From contig JACJWF010000008.1 of NCBI GenBank assembly GCA_020637295.1, positions 1-64,000 of the forward strand: DNA of 64,000 bases, in the 5' to 3' direction. The position numbers and the translations under genes are program-made. Positions 62,667 through 64,000 of the stretch are shown here, one piece after another. Under the pieces are notes generated by a model. That model did not search any database. It was given only the letters and a program-made list of their open reading frames with translations, and had not been told where the DNA came from. The DNA comes from Acidimicrobiaceae bacterium. GTDB taxonomy: Bacteria > Actinomycetota > Acidimicrobiia > Acidimicrobiales > Ilumatobacteraceae. The first letter of the stretch is position 1, and the number at the start of each line of letters is the position of its first letter.

Positions 62667-63448
62667 GCTCGCTGGCCTTCCAGGACGTCGTCGTCCGCTA
62701 CGACCGACACGTCGCCGTGCAGCCGTTCACGGACTCGGTGCGGCCGGGGGAGTGGCTGTGCCTGATCGGCCCCAACGGCGCCGGCAAGTCCAGCGTGCTG
62801 CGGGCGGTGGCCGGCCTGGTGGGCCACGAGGGGACGATCACGGTGGACGGCGCGCCGCTGGCCGTGCGGTCGCCGCGGCGCCGGGCCGCGCTGGTGGCGT
62901 ACGTGCCGCAGAGCCCGCTGATCCCCGCCGACATGACGGGGTTCGACTACGTCCTCCTGGGCCGCAACCCGTACATCGGCTACTTCGGCAGCGAGAGCCG
63001 TCACGACCGGGCGCTGGTGCAGGACGTGCTGGAGCGGCTGGACCTGGTGCGCTTCGCCGACCGCCGCCTCGGCACGCTGAGCGGCGGCGAGCAGCAGCGG
63101 CTGGTGATCGCCCGGGCGGTGGCCCAGGAGGCGCCGGTGCTGCTGCTGGACGAGCCGACCAGCGCGCTGGACATCGGCCACCAGCAGCAGGCGCTGGAGC
63201 TGGTGGACCGGCTGCGCCGCGAGCACGGGCTGACCGTGGTGTCGGCGATGCACGACCTCACGCTGGCCGGCGTCTACGCCGACCGCCTGACCCTGCTCCA
63301 CCAGGGCAGCGTGGTGGCCGCGGGCGCGGCCGCTGAGGTGCTGCGGGCGGAGACGCTCAGCGAGTTCTACGGCGTCTCGGTGTCCGTCCATCACGATCCC
63401 GACGGCACCGTCGTCGTCGTCCCCCGCCGCACCGCCCCCCTGGCCTAG
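62663..63448 (+). CDS. btuD: Corrinoid ABC transporter ATPase (BtuD-like)
   Basis: This 261-residue ATPase has Walker A (GPNGAGKSS, near residues 36-44), a Q-loop (YVPQS), the signature LSGGEQQR, Walker B (VLLLDEPTS) and the switch His in SAMHDLTLA. It energises the importer. Its TAG stop is followed at once by a family B palindromic repeat. Confidence 0.94.
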   Translation: MSSLAFQDVVVRYDRHVAVQPFTDSVRPGEWLCLIGPNGAGKSSVLRAVAGLVGHEGTITVDGAPLAVRSPRRRAALVAYVPQSPLIPADMTGFDYVLLGRNPYIGYFGSESRHDRALVQDVLERLDLVRFADRRLGTLSGGEQQRLVIARAVAQEAPVLLLDEPTSALDIGHQQQALELVDRLRREHGLTVVSAMHDLTLAGVYADRLTLLHQGSVVAAGAAAEVLRAETLSEFYGVSVSVHHDPDGTVVVVPRRTAPLA

Positions 63449-63492
63449 TTGGAGGGTTTCCGGCTCGGAGGTGAGCACGAAACCCTCCGACC
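63447..63492. repeat. 46-bp palindromic repeat, family B copy 3
   Basis: The arms GGAGGGTTTC (63451-63460) and GAAACCCTCC (63479-63488) and the inner GCTC/GAGC hairpin are identical to the copy at 50895. The unit begins inside the btuD stop codon and ends just before the stop of the convergent gene, so it may end both transcripts. Confidence 0.85.
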
Positions 63493-63496
63493 GAGG

Positions 63497-64000
63497 TCAC
63501 AGGAGGTAGAGGCAGACGGCGCGACCGGCGTGGGCCTGCAGATCTGCAAGCGCGCGGACGTCGTCGGCCCGCTCGGCGACGTCGGCCGGCGGGTCGGCGG
63601 CCAGCACGATCGCCGCGTTGGCCGTGTCCAGCAGGGGCACGAGGTCCGCCCTGCCGCCGTCGGTCAACAGCGCCGCCAGTTCCGTGCGGAGCCTGGCCCG
63701 TCGGGCCCCGTCGGCCTCGCTGGGCCGTCCCCAGCAGGCCAGCTCCTCCGCCCCCGCGGGCAGTGCGTCGCCCGCCGACCACGCTCGCACCCCCACCACG
63801 ACGTCGGCGGTGCGGCCCGCCCTCCGGGTGCCGTAGAGGTTGGCCAGGCCTGGCTCGGCCAGCGTGATGCCGCGGGCGTCCAGCACGTTGGCCAGGCCTG
63901 CCGCCACCAGGCCGCTGAGCATCTCGTCGTCGAGCCGCCGAACCTCCAGCGTCCTGCCGCCCGTGTCGGGCACCTCGGCCGCCAGGGTGGCCACGGCTGC
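63497..64000 (-). CDS. Unrecognised protein, 5' part cut by window edge or started at 63994
   Basis: The minus-strand frame is open from the window edge to a stop at 63497, about 167 residues; a GTG at 63994 is the only start near the edge. The translation is Ala/Leu-rich with LANVLDARGITLAEPGLANL and DVVVGVRAWSAGDALPAG. Codon use is that of a real gene. I do not recognise the family. It is convergent with btuD. Confidence 0.5.
   Translation of the reverse strand, partial: AAVATLAAEVPDTGGRTLEVRRLDDEMLSGLVAAGLANVLDARGITLAEPGLANLYGTRRAGRTADVVVGVRAWSAGDALPAGAEELACWGRPSEADGARRARLRTELAALLTDGGRADLVPLLDTANAAIVLAADPPADVAERADDVRALADLQAHAGRAVCLYLL

Overview
The window is about 64 kb of high-GC DNA (roughly 70 percent) whose gene content and style suggest an actinobacterium. 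The evidence is GC-rich codon use, an actinobacterial-type SerC, OmpR/TcrY-like two-component genes, Thr/Ala/Pro-rich linkers in secreted proteins, and many starts that sit 6-12 bases after a TANNNT box and look leaderless. A member of the Acidimicrobiia is my inference and not proven. I saw no rRNA, tRNA, CRISPR array, insertion sequence or phage module. Most of the window is an ordinary chromosomal backbone.

Layout. 1-8823 is a galactoside locus: a DeoR regulator cut by the window edge, a palindromic operator region, a sugar ABC importer without its own ATPase, a GH36 alpha-galactosidase and a GH2 beta-galactosidase. 8950-12115 is gatCAB. 12131-18676 (minus strand) holds an ECF sigma factor with a membrane partner, a two-component pair, and a GGDEF-EAL protein. 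18737-21198 has ilvD and a methyltransferase. 21209-26050 is a divergent pair: a GH18-like protein with chitin-binding-type modules, and a GT2 synthase fused to an EAL domain. 26172-28251 is a sulfide operon (SQR, TusE/DsrC, DsrE) behind a CsoR/CstR-like palindrome. 28348-29727 pairs a BNR-repeat protein with a MoaD/ThiS-like protein. 30184-34933 has a DUF3054 protein, a flavin reductase, two secreted proteins, 5-formyl-THF cyclo-ligase and inositol-phosphate synthase. 34934-36660 is a lower-GC stretch of small ORFs.

36675-40172 is ilvBNC preceded by a branched-chain leader peptide and attenuator. 40322-44651 has a double-SGNH acyltransferase, metY and a dual-specificity-type phosphatase. 44715-45763 has an orphan EF-Tu domain-2-like protein and a Phd/PIN toxin-antitoxin pair. 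45776-52157 has a potassium channel, a predicted selenoprotein of the AhpD family, an MMPL/RND transporter and a CPA2 antiporter. 52162-56892 has PAC2, serC and two aminotransferases. 56896-63448 is the cobalamin region: cobO-cobU-cobT-cobS-HAD on the minus strand, and, divergently, a B12 riboswitch driving btuFCD-like genes. A gene of unknown function is cut by the right edge.

The most notable items are these. An in-frame TGA in a CxxU-xxx-H context makes 46856-47854 a likely selenoprotein. Two families of paired palindromic repeats (47 bp and 46 bp) and a related single double hairpin sit just after stop codons. The ilvB attenuator, the GT2-EAL fusion opposite a GH18/CBM protein, and a PIN toxin that probably starts at CTG also deserve attention.
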